A stretch of DNA of 64,000 bases from Nocardioides sp. (GTDB lineage: Bacteria > Actinomycetota > Actinomycetes > Propionibacteriales > Nocardioidaceae). The stretch lies in contig NZ_JASLGR010000058.1 of the NCBI RefSeq assembly GCF_030150155.1, forward strand, positions 4,705 to 68,704, read 5' to 3'. The translations under genes were made by a program, and so were the position numbers. Shown here one piece after another: positions 1 to 8,175 of this stretch (positions are counted from its first letter, which is position 1; the number at the start of each line of letters is the position of its first letter). Below the pieces are notes generated by a model that was not told the origin of the DNA, ran no database searches, and saw only the letters and a program-made list of their open reading frames with translations.

Positions 1-1
1 G

Positions 2-841
2 AGCGTCAGCGAGCCGGTCACCGAGGCTGTTGCGGCGACTGTTGCAGCGCCGGTTGCTGCGCCGGTGGTCGAGCCGGTCGCGGTGCAGGTTGCCGAGGCG
101 GTCGCCGAGCGCGTCACCGACCCCGTGGTCGGCCCGGTCATCACCGCCGCCCGAAGTAACGTCGGCCTCTCCGTCGAGCAGCTCTCCGAGCGCACCCGGA
201 TCCGCCCGCACATCATCAGCGCGATCGAGGGTGACGACTTCTCCGTGTGTGGCGGCGACTTCTACGCCCGGGGACACCTCCGCACCCTGGCCCGCGTGCT
301 CGGCCTGGACGGCGCCTCGCTGGTCGGGCAGTACGACGAGCTCTACGCCGACGGCCCGGGTGCCCGGGTCTTCGAGCCCGAGCTCGCCGGCCTGACCGGC
401 ACCACCGGCGGCGCGCTGCGTACCACCAAGTCCGGTCCGAACTGGTCGGTGCTGGTCGCGGCCGTGATGTCGGTCGTGCTGCTGTGGTCGGTGGCCCGTC
501 TCGTCTTCGACGGTGCGACCCCCGCCCCGACGCCGTCCATCGGCCTGTCCAGCGGCTCCTCGGGCACCACCAACCCGTACGGCAAGACCGCCGATGCCGT
601 GCCGGTCGTGGTGACCGCGGCCAGCGGTGGCGCCGAGGTCGTCGTGCGTGGCGCCGGCGGCTCCGTGGTGTTCAGTGGAAGCCTCGCCTTCGGCCAGTCC
701 AAGACGCTCAAGGCGTCCCCGCCGATCCGTGTCCAGTCCAGCGACGGATCGGTCACCGTCTCGGTCAACGGGGGCAAGGCCAGTGCTGTCGGCGAAACGG
801 GAGTTGCGGGCCAGCGGATCTACGCTGGGACCCATGAGTGA
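2..841 (+). CDS. Membrane HTH protein, RodZ-like (HTH_25 plus DUF4115), 5' end outside window
   Basis: The reading frame is open to the first base of the window, so the N-terminus is missing. What remains starts with a low-complexity Ala/Val/Pro stretch of about 50 residues, then a cytoplasmic helix-turn-helix domain (SVEQLSERTRIRPHIISAIE), one membrane span (WSVLVAAVMSVVLLWSVARL), a Ser/Thr/Gly linker and a C-terminal beta-rich domain typical of DUF4115. This layout is that of RodZ, which ties MreB to the membrane in rods; in actinobacteria related proteins are routinely found just upstream of rimO. Its stop overlaps the rimO start by 8 bases. The role in cell shape is inferred only from the family. 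Confidence 0.8.
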   Translation, partial: SVSEPVTEAVAATVAAPVAAPVVEPVAVQVAEAVAERVTDPVVGPVITAARSNVGLSVEQLSERTRIRPHIISAIEGDDFSVCGGDFYARGHLRTLARVLGLDGASLVGQYDELYADGPGARVFEPELAGLTGTTGGALRTTKSGPNWSVLVAAVMSVVLLWSVARLVFDGATPAPTPSIGLSSGSSGTTNPYGKTADAVPVVVTAASGGAEVVVRGAGGSVVFSGSLAFGQSKTLKASPPIRVQSSDGSVTVSVNGGKASAVGETGVAGQRIYAGTHE

Positions 842-2240
842 CGTCGTTGACCGTGATCTGACCGTCGCAATGGTCACCCTCGGGTGTACCAGGAACGAAG
901 TCGACTCCGAGGAACTCGCCGGCCGCCTTGCGGCCGGCGGTTTCACGTTGGTGGCCGACCCGGCCGAGGCGGACACGGTCGTGGTCAACACCTGTGGCTT
1001 CGTCGAGCAGGCCAAGAAGGACTCCGTGGACACCCTCCTGGAGGCCGCCGATCTCAAGGAGACCGGCAAGGCCCAGGCGGTGGTCGCCGTCGGCTGCATG
1101 GCCGAGCGTTACGGCAAGGACCTGGCCGAGTCGCTGCCCGAGGCCGACGCGGTGCTGGGCTTCGACGACTACCCCGACATCGCGGCCAAGCTGCGTGCGA
1201 TCGTCAACGGCGAGGCGCACCACCCGCACACCCCGTCGGACCGTCGTCTGCTGCTGCCGATCAGCCCGGTCGACCGCGACGCCGCCGCCGTCTCCACCCC
1301 CGGCTTCGACGACCTCCGGGTGCGGCTCGACGACGGTCCCTGGGCTCCGCTCAAGCTCGGCTCGGGCTGTGACCGGCGCTGCACCTTCTGCGCCATCCCG
1401 ACCTTCCGTGGCTCCTCGGTCTCACGGCGCCCCTCCGACGTGCTGCACGAGGCCCAGTGGCTCGCCGGTCAGGGCGTCAAGGAGGTCTTCCTGGTGAGCG
1501 AGAACTCGACGTCGTACGGCAAGGACCTCGGTGACCTCCGGCTGCTGGAGACGCTGCTGCCCGAGCTGGCCGCGGTCGAGGGCATCGAGCGGGTCCGGGT
1601 CTCCTACCTGCAGCCTGCCGAGACCCGTCCGGGGCTGATCTCGGCGATCGCCCAGACGCCGGGTGTGGTGCCCTACTTCGACCTGAGCTTCCAGCACGCC
1701 TCCAACGCGGTGCTGCGTCGGATGAAGCGCTTCGGTGACCCCACCAGCTTCCTGTCGCTGCTGGCCGACGTGCGGGCGCTGGCCCCCGAGGCCGGCGTCC
1801 GCTCGAACTTCATCGTCGGCTTCCCGGGCGAGACCGAGGAGGACGTCGACATCCTGTGTCAGTTCCTGATCGACGCCCGTCTCGACTTCACCGGCATCTT
1901 CGCCTACTCCGACGAGGACGGCACCGAGGCCGCCGCGTTCGACGAGGCGATCAAGCTGGACGAGGACGTCATCCGGGAGCGCTACGACCGCGTCCAGGCC
2001 CTCGTCGAGGAGCTCAACGCCCAGCGCGCCGAGGAGCGCGTGGGGGAGCGCGTGGAGGTCCTGATCGAGTCCCTGGAGGCCGACGGTGCCCACGGCCGGG
2101 CCGCCCACCAGGGTCCCGACGTCGACGGTACGACGCTGGTGCTCGGGATCGACGACTCCGCCGTCGCGATCGGCCAGATCGTGGTGGCCGAGGTGGTCGG
2201 CACCGAGGGCGTCGACCTGATCGCTAAGGTGCTTGCGTGA
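834..2240 (+). CDS. rimO: Ribosomal protein S12 methylthiotransferase RimO
   Basis: Radical-SAM enzyme that adds a methylthio group to an aspartate of ribosomal protein S12. At 468 residues it has the N-terminal MTTase domain with three cysteines (TLGCTRNEVD, NTCGFVEQ, AVGCMAE) for an auxiliary cluster, the radical SAM motif C179-X3-C183-X2-C186, and a C-terminal TRAM domain. ATG 834 is chosen because the family motif TLGC follows some 15 residues later; the frame is open upstream, but only as a shadow of the preceding gene. The stop shares a GTGA overlap with pgsA, so the two are probably translationally coupled. Confidence 0.95.
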   Translation: MSDVVDRDLTVAMVTLGCTRNEVDSEELAGRLAAGGFTLVADPAEADTVVVNTCGFVEQAKKDSVDTLLEAADLKETGKAQAVVAVGCMAERYGKDLAESLPEADAVLGFDDYPDIAAKLRAIVNGEAHHPHTPSDRRLLLPISPVDRDAAAVSTPGFDDLRVRLDDGPWAPLKLGSGCDRRCTFCAIPTFRGSSVSRRPSDVLHEAQWLAGQGVKEVFLVSENSTSYGKDLGDLRLLETLLPELAAVEGIERVRVSYLQPAETRPGLISAIAQTPGVVPYFDLSFQHASNAVLRRMKRFGDPTSFLSLLADVRALAPEAGVRSNFIVGFPGETEEDVDILCQFLIDARLDFTGIFAYSDEDGTEAAAFDEAIKLDEDVIRERYDRVQALVEELNAQRAEERVGERVEVLIESLEADGAHGRAAHQGPDVDGTTLVLGIDDSAVAIGQIVVAEVVGTEGVDLIAKVLA

Positions 2241-2824
2241 AGCATGTCCCCAACGCCCTGACGCTGTTCCGCATCGTCATGGTGCCCTTCTTCGGCTGGG
2301 CCCTGCTGGCCCAGGACGGAGAGAACGCCTGGCTCCGCCTGCTCTCCTGGGTGCTCTTCGCGCTGGCGATGATCACCGACAAGATCGACGGCGACCTGGC
2401 GCGCAAGAACAACCTGGTCAGCAACTTCGGCAAGATCGCCGACCCGATCGCCGACAAGCTCCTCACCGGGATGGCCTTCGTCGGGCTCGCGATCCTGGGC
2501 GACATCTGGTGGTGGGTCACCATCGTGGTGCTGTGCCGCGAGTGGCTGATCACCGTCGTCCGCTTCGCGGTCGTGTCCAAGGTCGTGCTGGCAGCCGACA
2601 CGCTCGGCAAGTGGAAGACCGCCGTCCAGGCGCTCGCGCTCGGTGGCCTGTGCCTGCCGCTGCGCGACCCCGACCTCTCCCAGCCCTGGCACGGTGCCGG
2701 CGAGGTGCTCTACTACTGCTTCCAGGCCGCCCTGGCCGTCGCGGTGGTGCTCACCCTGGTCTCGGGCTACCAGTTCTTCGCCGACCTGTGGCGCAAGCGC
2801 GGCTCGCTCCGGACGGCGCATTGA
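2237..2824 (+). CDS. pgsA: CDP-diacylglycerol--glycerol-3-phosphate 3-phosphatidyltransferase
   Basis: Makes phosphatidylglycerol phosphate at the inner membrane, the committed step to phosphatidylglycerol and cardiolipin. The 195-residue protein carries the CDP-alcohol phosphatidyltransferase signature D-X3-G-X2-AR-X8-G-X3-D-X3-D (DGDLAR, then G, DPIAD) and several hydrophobic helices. It starts at a GTG overlapping the rimO stop (GTGA) and ends one base before the next ATG. Actinobacteria carry several CDP-alcohol transferases, so the exact acceptor is assigned from the gene neighbourhood. Confidence 0.92.
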   Translation: MKHVPNALTLFRIVMVPFFGWALLAQDGENAWLRLLSWVLFALAMITDKIDGDLARKNNLVSNFGKIADPIADKLLTGMAFVGLAILGDIWWWVTIVVLCREWLITVVRFAVVSKVVLAADTLGKWKTAVQALALGGLCLPLRDPDLSQPWHGAGEVLYYCFQAALAVAVVLTLVSGYQFFADLWRKRGSLRTAH

Positions 2825-2825
2825 G

Positions 2826-3293
2826 ATGGAGGCGGCGGCGCGTGCCGGAGAGCTCCTGCGAGCCCGTGGCCTGACATTGGCCACCGCCGAGTCACTCACC
2901 GGCGGCCAACTCGCCGCCACCTTCACCTCCGTGCCCGGAATCTCCGCCGTGTACGTCGGCGGCGCAGTGACCTACTGGACCGAGTTCAAGCAGTCGTTGC
3001 TCGGGGTCTCCGAGGAGATCGTCGATACGGTCGGCGTGGTCTCCGCGGCGTGTGCCGAGGCGATGGCCACCGGCGTGCGGGGCCTGGCGGGAGCGACGTA
3101 CGCGCTGAGCACGACCGGCGTCGCGGGGCCGGATCCGCAGGAGGGCAAGCCGGTCGGGACCGTCTTCGTCGGCATCGCCGGACCCGGTGGTGTGCGGGCC
3201 GTGCAGCTGGCGCTGTCGGGCACCCGGGCCGAGATTCAAGCTCAGACCTGTGCGGCGGCTGTCGATCTTCTGATCGACGCTCTCGGCGACTGA
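2826..3293 (+). CDS. pncC: Nicotinamide-nucleotide amidase (CinA C-terminal domain)
   Basis: Deamidates nicotinamide mononucleotide to nicotinate mononucleotide in NAD recycling. It is a stand-alone CinA C-terminal domain of 155 residues with the hallmark TAESLTGGQLAA near the N-terminus, then VGGAVTYWTEFKQSLLGV and STTGVAGPDPQEGKPVGTVF. The N-terminal molybdopterin-binding half of full-length CinA is absent, as is usual in this actinobacterial position between pgsA and clgR. The ATG lies one base after the pgsA stop. Historical annotations call it competence/damage-inducible protein CinA. Confidence 0.93.
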   Translation: MEAAARAGELLRARGLTLATAESLTGGQLAATFTSVPGISAVYVGGAVTYWTEFKQSLLGVSEEIVDTVGVVSAACAEAMATGVRGLAGATYALSTTGVAGPDPQEGKPVGTVFVGIAGPGGVRAVQLALSGTRAEIQAQTCAAAVDLLIDALGD

Positions 3294-3378
3294 GCGGGAA
3301 TAACGGGGAGGGTCCCCGAGCGTTGTGTCAGTGTCTCGGGTAGGTTGGGCACACACGTCATGAAAGGGGTGCGCGCAG

Positions 3379-3645
3379 ATGGTCTTGTTCCGACGCATGC
3401 TGGGTGACGTTCTCCGGGCCGCACGGATCCAGCGGGGGATGACCCTGCGGGAGCTCTCGGCCGATGCCCGGGTCTCGCTGGGCTACATCTCCGAGATCGA
3501 GCGCGGTCAGAAGGAAGCCTCCTCCGAGCTCCTCGCCTCGCTCTGTGCCGCCCTGGACGTCCCGCTCTCGGTCGTCCTGCGCGAGGTCTCCGACGCCGTC
3601 GCGGTCGAGGAGACCGCCGCCGACGTCGTCGCCTCCGCCGCCTGA
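3379..3645 (+). CDS. clgR: XRE-family transcriptional activator ClgR
   Basis: Small single-domain regulator (88 residues) with a Cro/CI helix-turn-helix (GMTLRELSADARVSLGYISEIERGQKEASSELLASLCAALDVPLS). The VSLGYISEIERGQKEASSELL string is the recognition helix typical of ClgR, which activates clp protease genes in actinobacteria, and the pncC-clgR-recA neighbourhood supports it. The tail VVASAA could be a degradation signal, as ClgR is itself a Clp substrate in several species; that is inference. AAGGGGT sits 8 bases before the ATG, and TAGGTT at 3341-3346 is a possible -10. A paralogue lies at 34002-34319. Confidence 0.9.
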   Translation: MVLFRRMLGDVLRAARIQRGMTLRELSADARVSLGYISEIERGQKEASSELLASLCAALDVPLSVVLREVSDAVAVEETAADVVASAA

Positions 3646-3658
3646 GCCGGCGCTCGCG

Positions 3659-3853
3659 GTGCGCCACACCGAGTTCTGGGCCCGTCTCGACGAGGCCCTC
3701 GGATCGGGCTACAGCCATGTCTGGGCCGAGCAGTTCGTGATGGCCGATCTCGGCTCGCGGACCGCGCAGGAGGCCCTGGCGGCAGGGGTGCCTCCGAAGG
3801 AGGTCTGGGCCGCTGTCTGGAGTGCGTTGGGATTGCCCGCGACACTCCGGTGA
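3659..3853 (+). CDS. DUF3046 family protein
   Basis: Small protein of 64 residues beginning VRHTEFWARLDEALG and containing YSHVWAEQFVMADLGSRTAQEALAAGVPPKEVWAAVWSALG, which matches the DUF3046 family found next to recA in many actinobacteria. GTG 3659 is chosen because family members begin about three residues before TEFW; the longer upstream frame overlaps clgR and is not needed. No function is established. It lies 13 bases after clgR and upstream of the recA SOS box, so it is probably co-transcribed with clgR. Confidence 0.85.
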   Translation: MRHTEFWARLDEALGSGYSHVWAEQFVMADLGSRTAQEALAAGVPPKEVWAAVWSALGLPATLR

Positions 3854-3864
3854 TCCTCCTTGGA

Positions 3865-3880
3865 TCGAACACGTGTTCGG
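3865..3880 (+). promoter_or_regulatory. LexA (SOS) box upstream of recA
   Basis: TCGAACACGTGTTCGG is a near-perfect copy of the actinobacterial/Gram-positive SOS consensus TCGAAC-N4-GTTCGA, with one mismatch in the last base. It lies about 45 bp upstream of a TAGCGT hexamer (3910-3915) that would serve as the recA -10, so LexA would cover the upstream part of the promoter. Confidence 0.9.
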
Positions 3881-3983
3881 ACTACTCTGCTTTTGTCCGT
3901 GGTCGCGTCTAGCGTCCTTCCTGATGGCAACGAAGAAGCAGATGGCGAAGACGAACAAGACCCCCAAGGGAGCAGTGAGCAGC

Positions 3984-5039
3984 ATGGCTGGTGGAGACCG
4001 CGACAAGGCCCTTGACGCCGCACTCGCGAACATTGAGAAGCAGTTTGGCAAGGGCTCGGTGATGCGTCTGGGTGACGACAACCGCGCTCCGCTGGAAGTC
4101 ATCCCGACCGGCTCGATCGCGCTCGACGTGGCGCTCGGCATCGGCGGGCTCCCGCGCGGCCGTGTGGTCGAGGTCTACGGCCCCGAGTCCTCGGGTAAGA
4201 CGACGGTCGCCCTGCACGCCGTGGCCAGCGCCCAGCGCGCAGGCGGCGTGGTCGCCTTCATCGACGCCGAGCACGCGCTCGACCCGGAGTATGCCAAGGC
4301 CCTCGGTGTCGACACCGACGCCCTGCTGGTCTCCCAGCCCGACTCCGGTGAGCAGGCGCTCGAGATCGCCGACATGCTGATCCGCTCGGGCGCGCTGTCC
4401 CTGATCGTGATCGACTCCGTGGCCGCGCTCGTGCCCCGGGCCGAGATCGAGGGCGAGATGGGTGACTCCCACGTGGGTCTCCAGGCCCGCCTGATGAGCC
4501 AGGCGCTGCGGAAGATGACCGGTGCGCTGAACAACTCCGGCACCACCGCGATCTTCATCAACCAGCTGCGCGAGAAGATCGGCGTGATGTTCGGCTCGCC
4601 CGAGACCACCACCGGTGGTCGGGCCCTGAAGTTCTACTCCTCGGTCCGTCTCGACGTGCGCCGGATCGAGTCGCTCAAGGACGGCACCGACGTGGTCGGC
4701 AACCGCACCCGCGTCAAGGTCGTGAAGAACAAGGTCGCGCCGCCGTTCAAGCAGGCCGAGTTCGACATCATGTACGGCAAGGGCATCTCGCGTGAGGGCT
4801 CCCTGATCGACGTCGGCGTCGAGGCCGGCCTGATCCGCAAGGCCGGCGCCTGGTTCACCTATGAGGGTGACCAGCTCGGCCAGGGCAAGGAGAACGCCCG
4901 CACCTTCCTCCGGGACAACCCCGACCTCGCCAACGAGATCGAGCGCAAGATCCTGGAGAAGCTGGGCGTCACCGAGGTCGACGTCCCCGACGACCTCTCC
5001 GAGCTGTCGGATGAGCCGATCGGTGTCGATGACTTCTGA
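3984..5039 (+). CDS. recA: Recombinase RecA
   Basis: ATP-dependent strand-exchange protein and co-protease for LexA in the SOS response. The product is 351 residues, with Walker A GPESSGKT at residues 66-73, the same numbering as E. coli RecA, which supports ATG 3984. Walker B (LIVIDSVAALVP), the NQLREKIGVMFG loop and an acidic C-terminus are intact, and no intein interrupts it. An in-frame ATG at 3924 lies 8 bases after the TAGCGT -10 and could give a near-leaderless longer form with a Lys-rich N-terminus; AAGGGAG at 3966-3972 favours 3984. The coding end overlaps the recX start. Confidence 0.97.
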   Translation: MAGGDRDKALDAALANIEKQFGKGSVMRLGDDNRAPLEVIPTGSIALDVALGIGGLPRGRVVEVYGPESSGKTTVALHAVASAQRAGGVVAFIDAEHALDPEYAKALGVDTDALLVSQPDSGEQALEIADMLIRSGALSLIVIDSVAALVPRAEIEGEMGDSHVGLQARLMSQALRKMTGALNNSGTTAIFINQLREKIGVMFGSPETTTGGRALKFYSSVRLDVRRIESLKDGTDVVGNRTRVKVVKNKVAPPFKQAEFDIMYGKGISREGSLIDVGVEAGLIRKAGAWFTYEGDQLGQGKENARTFLRDNPDLANEIERKILEKLGVTEVDVPDDLSELSDEPIGVDDF

Positions 5040-5661
5040 GACACCGGGGCCGCCGCCGAGCTGGCTCGGTGACGTCGGCCTGGGGGTCAAGGCCTGGGTC
5101 GGCGACGAGTTCGTCGCCGACCCGGGCCCCCGCACCAGCCGCGCACCCCGGGAGCGCAAGCCGAAGCCGCCGATCCCGGCCGAGGAGGTCAGGGGCGTGG
5201 CCAAGGGGATCATCCTGGAGCAGCTCGCCCTGCGCGCTCGTAGCCGCAAGGAGCTGGCCGACAAGCTCGTCGCCAAGGAGATCCCCGACGAGGTGGCCAC
5301 CGAGCTTCTCGACAGGTTCGAGCAGGCCGGGTTCATCGACGACGCCGAGTTCGCTCGGATGTGGGTCGGGTCTCGTCAGCGGACCAAGAAGCTGGCCCGG
5401 CGAGCGCTGGCCCAGGAGCTACGCCTCAAGGGGATCGACGCCGAGGTGGCCCGCACGGCGCTGGACGATCTCGACCCCGCTGACGAGGAGTCGGCGGCCC
5501 GTGAGCTGGTCCAACGCAAGCTGCGGTCGATGAGTCGCCTCGACGACGTCACCAAGACCCGCCGGCTGCTCGGCATGCTGGCGCGGAAGGGCTACTCGGG
5601 GTCGATGGCGATGTCCGTGATCAAGAGCGAGATCGCGGACATGTCAGAATCGGATCTGTGA
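5029..5661 (+). CDS. recX: Regulatory protein RecX
   Basis: Modulator that binds RecA filaments and limits strand exchange. The 210-residue product has a disordered Pro/Arg-rich N-terminus (about 50 residues) and then the RecX three-helix repeats (LRARSRKELADKLVAKEIPDEVATELLDRFEQAGFIDDAEFARMWV; further copies around KLARRALAQELRLKGID and TRRLLGMLARKGYS). It overlaps the end of recA by 11 bases; GTG 5023 is an alternative start. The overlap ensures co-induction with recA. Its stop shares GTGA with the next gene. Confidence 0.93.
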   Translation: MTSETPGPPPSWLGDVGLGVKAWVGDEFVADPGPRTSRAPRERKPKPPIPAEEVRGVAKGIILEQLALRARSRKELADKLVAKEIPDEVATELLDRFEQAGFIDDAEFARMWVGSRQRTKKLARRALAQELRLKGIDAEVARTALDDLDPADEESAARELVQRKLRSMSRLDDVTKTRRLLGMLARKGYSGSMAMSVIKSEIADMSESDL

Positions 5662-6158
5662 CCGAGACTCAGCAGCGCGAAATCCTCACCTACGAACTGT
5701 TCGGCACGGCCGTGCGCGACATCGCGCAGCAGGTCGTCGACTCGGGCTACGAGCCGGACATCGTGCTGGCCATTGCCCGCGGTGGTCTGGGTCTGGGCAT
5801 GGGGCTGGGCTACGCCCTGGACGTCAAGAACCTCTCGGCCGTCAACGTCGAGTTCTACACCGGTGTGGGGGAGACCCTCGAGGTCCCGATCATGCTCCCG
5901 CCGACCCCGCAGGCGATCGACCTGACCGGGATGAAGGTGCTGGTCACCGATGACGTCGCCGACACCGGCAAGACCCTCGAGGTCGTCCACGAGTTCCTCT
6001 CCGGCCACGTCGCCGAGGTCCGCACCGCCGTGATCTACGAGAAGCCGTGGACCGTGATCAACCCCGACTACATCTGGCGCAAGGTCGACTCCTGGATCGA
6101 CTTCCCGTGGTCCTCGACCCCGCCGCTGGTCAACCGTCACGGCGGGATGGCGCACTGA
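5658..6158 (+). CDS. Type I phosphoribosyltransferase family protein
   Basis: A 166-residue protein with the PRPP-binding motif of type I phosphoribosyltransferases, VLVTDDVADTGKTLEVV, and an N-terminal LAIARGGLGLGMGLGYAL loop. The hood region that defines the substrate base is not diagnostic; relatives are annotated as hypoxanthine/xanthine-type or uncharacterised PRTases, so salvage of a purine is a guess. GTG start overlaps the recX stop by four bases, and the next gene begins one base after this stop, so it belongs to the recA-recX transcription unit or reads through from it. Confidence 0.85.
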   Translation: MTETQQREILTYELFGTAVRDIAQQVVDSGYEPDIVLAIARGGLGLGMGLGYALDVKNLSAVNVEFYTGVGETLEVPIMLPPTPQAIDLTGMKVLVTDDVADTGKTLEVVHEFLSGHVAEVRTAVIYEKPWTVINPDYIWRKVDSWIDFPWSSTPPLVNRHGGMAH

Positions 6159-6159
6159 G

Positions 6160-6996
6160 ATGCACCGGGTCCCTGCCGGTCCGGTCGACCTGACGACGTA
6201 CCCGACGACGGCCCCGAAGTCGGCCGGCTCGAAGAAGGACGGCGAGACCGAGCTCGCCGAGCTCGGTGAGCGCCTGCTCGACCTGCAGACCAAGCTCTTC
6301 GCCGAGGGGCGCAGCGGCAGCCACCGCTCCCTGCTGCTGGTGCTGCAGGGGATGGACACCTCGGGCAAGGGCGGCATCCTCGTCCACACCGTGGGTCTGA
6401 TGGACCCCCAGGGGCTCAAGATCACCGCGTTCAAGGCCCCCTCGGCCGAGGAGCGCGCCCACGACTTCCTGTGGCGGATCGAGAAGGCAGTGCCGCCGGC
6501 GGGGTTCGTCGGCGTCTTCGACCGCTCCCACTACGAGGACGTGCTGATCCAGCGGGTGCGGTCCTTCGCCCCGGCTGACGAGATCGAACGGCGCTACGGC
6601 GCGATCAACGACTTCGAGCGTCGGCTCAGCGAGGAGGGGACCACGATCGTGAAGTGCATGCTCCACATCTCCCCGGCCGAGCAGCGTGAACGGCTCCAGG
6701 CCCGACTCGACGACCCGACGAAGTACTGGAAGTACAACCCCGGCGACGTCGACGAGCGCCAGCTGTGGGCCGAGTACCAGAAGGCCTACGAGATCGCTCT
6801 GGAGCGCACCAACACCGACGAGGCGCCGTGGCACATCGTGCCCAGCGACAACAAGTGGTACCGCAACCTCGCCGTGGCCAAGCTCCTCCTCGACGCCCTG
6901 GAGTCGATGAGCCTGGACTGGCCCGACGCCGAGTTCGACGTGGAGGCCGAGAAGGCCCGCCTCGCCGCCGACACCATCTCAGGAGACTCCGAGTGA
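6160..6996 (+). CDS. ppk2: Polyphosphate kinase 2 family protein
   Basis: Transfers phosphate between inorganic polyphosphate and nucleotides. The 278-residue single-domain protein has Walker A GMDTSGKGG (residues 64-72), Walker B VFDRSHYEDV and the lid module with YWKYNPGDVDERQLW, all typical of PPK2. One-domain enzymes of this length can be class I (NDP to NTP) or class III (NMP to NTP), and sequence reading cannot separate them with certainty. It follows the phosphoribosyltransferase by one base and shares GTGA with the HipA-like gene. Confidence 0.92.
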   Translation: MHRVPAGPVDLTTYPTTAPKSAGSKKDGETELAELGERLLDLQTKLFAEGRSGSHRSLLLVLQGMDTSGKGGILVHTVGLMDPQGLKITAFKAPSAEERAHDFLWRIEKAVPPAGFVGVFDRSHYEDVLIQRVRSFAPADEIERRYGAINDFERRLSEEGTTIVKCMLHISPAEQRERLQARLDDPTKYWKYNPGDVDERQLWAEYQKAYEIALERTNTDEAPWHIVPSDNKWYRNLAVAKLLLDALESMSLDWPDAEFDVEAEKARLAADTISGDSE

Positions 6997-7763
6997 CGCT
7001 GCCCCTGGTCACGGTCACCCGCTACGTGACCCCGTTGCGCGAGGGCGGCTCGCTGCCCGGCATCGTCGAGGGCGACGACCTCGGCACCTGGGTGTGCAAG
7101 TTCCACGGCGCCGGTCAGGGACGACGCGTCCTGGTCGCCGAGGTGATCGTGGCCGGGCTGGCCCGGGCACTCGACATCCCCACCCCCGACCAGGCGGTGC
7201 TCGACCTCGATCCGGCCCTGGCACGCTACGAGGCCGACGAGGAGGTCCAGGACCTGCTCAACGCCAGTGCCGGCCTCAACCTCGGCATCGACTTCCTGCC
7301 CGGCGCCTTCGGCTTCGACGCCTCCACCGCCGTCGAGCCGGGCCTGGCGGGCCGGATCCTGTGGCTCGACGCCTTCACCGCCAACGTCGACCGGAGCTGG
7401 CGCAACCCGAACATGCTGGTCTGGAATGGCGGCATCTACGCCATCGACCACGGCGCCTCGCTCTACTTCCACCACTCCTGGCCCGGCGGGCCCGGCACCC
7501 CCGAGCGGTTCGCGGCCCAGCCGTTCGACATCTCCGAGCACGTCCTGTCCGGCTTGGTCGATCAGGCCCGCGCCGTCGACGCTGAGGCCGCGGCCACCCT
7601 CGACGACGCCACGCTGCGCTCGATCGTGGCCGACGTCCCCGACGCCTGGCTCGACGAGTACGACTGGGCTGAGGGCCCCGAGCAGGTCCGGGAGCGCTAC
7701 GTCACCTTCCTGCGAGCGCGCCTGGACGGCGGCCGGCCGTGGCTGCCCGGTGGTGGCGCGTGA
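6993..7763 (+). CDS. HipA-family kinase-like protein
   Basis: A 256-residue protein related to the kinase domain of HipA but lacking the HipA N-terminal subdomain-1 and any HipB-like antitoxin neighbour. Likely catalytic residues are present: K36 in WVCKFHGAGQG, D133 and N138/N140 in VDRSWRNPNML, and a DFG-like D152 in IDHGASLYF. It is preceded by AGGAG 8 bases upstream and overlaps ppk2 by GTGA. The partner DUF3037 gene overlaps its end, a pairing seen widely in bacteria. The target is unknown, so a toxin role should not be assumed. Confidence 0.82.
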   Translation: MTLPLVTVTRYVTPLREGGSLPGIVEGDDLGTWVCKFHGAGQGRRVLVAEVIVAGLARALDIPTPDQAVLDLDPALARYEADEEVQDLLNASAGLNLGIDFLPGAFGFDASTAVEPGLAGRILWLDAFTANVDRSWRNPNMLVWNGGIYAIDHGASLYFHHSWPGGPGTPERFAAQPFDISEHVLSGLVDQARAVDAEAAATLDDATLRSIVADVPDAWLDEYDWAEGPEQVRERYVTFLRARLDGGRPWLPGGGA

Positions 7764-8167
7764 GCCCCTACCAGTACGTCGTGCTGCGGTGCGTCCCACG
7801 GGTGGAGCGCGAGGAGTTCCTCAACGTGGGTGTCGTGCTGCACTGCCCTGAGGCCCAGTTCCTCGGGATGGCGGCCCGCCTGGACCGGGCCCGGCTCGAG
7901 GCGTTCGCTCCCGCCACCGACCCGGTGCTGGTGGAGTCGGCGCTGGCGGCAGTCGACCTGATCTGTCAGGGCACCGCCCACGCGGAGTTCGGGGCGGGCA
8001 TGCGGGCCACGGCGTACGGCCAGCGGGCCCTGGAGGACACCCCGAGCGCACGGTTCGGACTGCTCAAGGCTCCACGCTCGACGGTGCTCCAGCCCGGGCC
8101 GGTGCACGGCGGTCTGACCGCCGACCCGGCCGCCGAGCTGGAGCGACTGCTGTCGGTTCTGGTCTAG
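7760..8167 (+). CDS. DUF3037 domain-containing protein
   Basis: A 135-residue protein starting VSPYQYVVLRCVPRVEREEFLNVGVVLHCPEAQFLG, the conserved opening of the DUF3037 family. GTG 7760 is preferred because it overlaps the HipA-like stop by GTGA, while GTG 7739 would overlap by 25 bases. The family is uncharacterised but very often follows a small HipA-like kinase, so a partner or substrate role for the kinase is a reasonable inference. It converges on the siroheme chelatase gene with an 8-base gap. Confidence 0.82.
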   Translation: MSPYQYVVLRCVPRVEREEFLNVGVVLHCPEAQFLGMAARLDRARLEAFAPATDPVLVESALAAVDLICQGTAHAEFGAGMRATAYGQRALEDTPSARFGLLKAPRSTVLQPGPVHGGLTADPAAELERLLSVLV

Positions 8168-8175
8168 GAGGTGCT

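Noticed and set aside
3296..3324. SigR/SigE-type promoter (GGGAAT...GTT) before clgR
   Set aside because: The spacing is 20 bases where about 18 is expected, and the GTT is weakly placed. Not strong enough to call.
6993..8167. Toxin-antitoxin pair hipBA
   Set aside because: The kinase lacks the HipA N-terminal subdomain, and DUF3037 has no DNA-binding motif, so a classical hipBA call is not justified.
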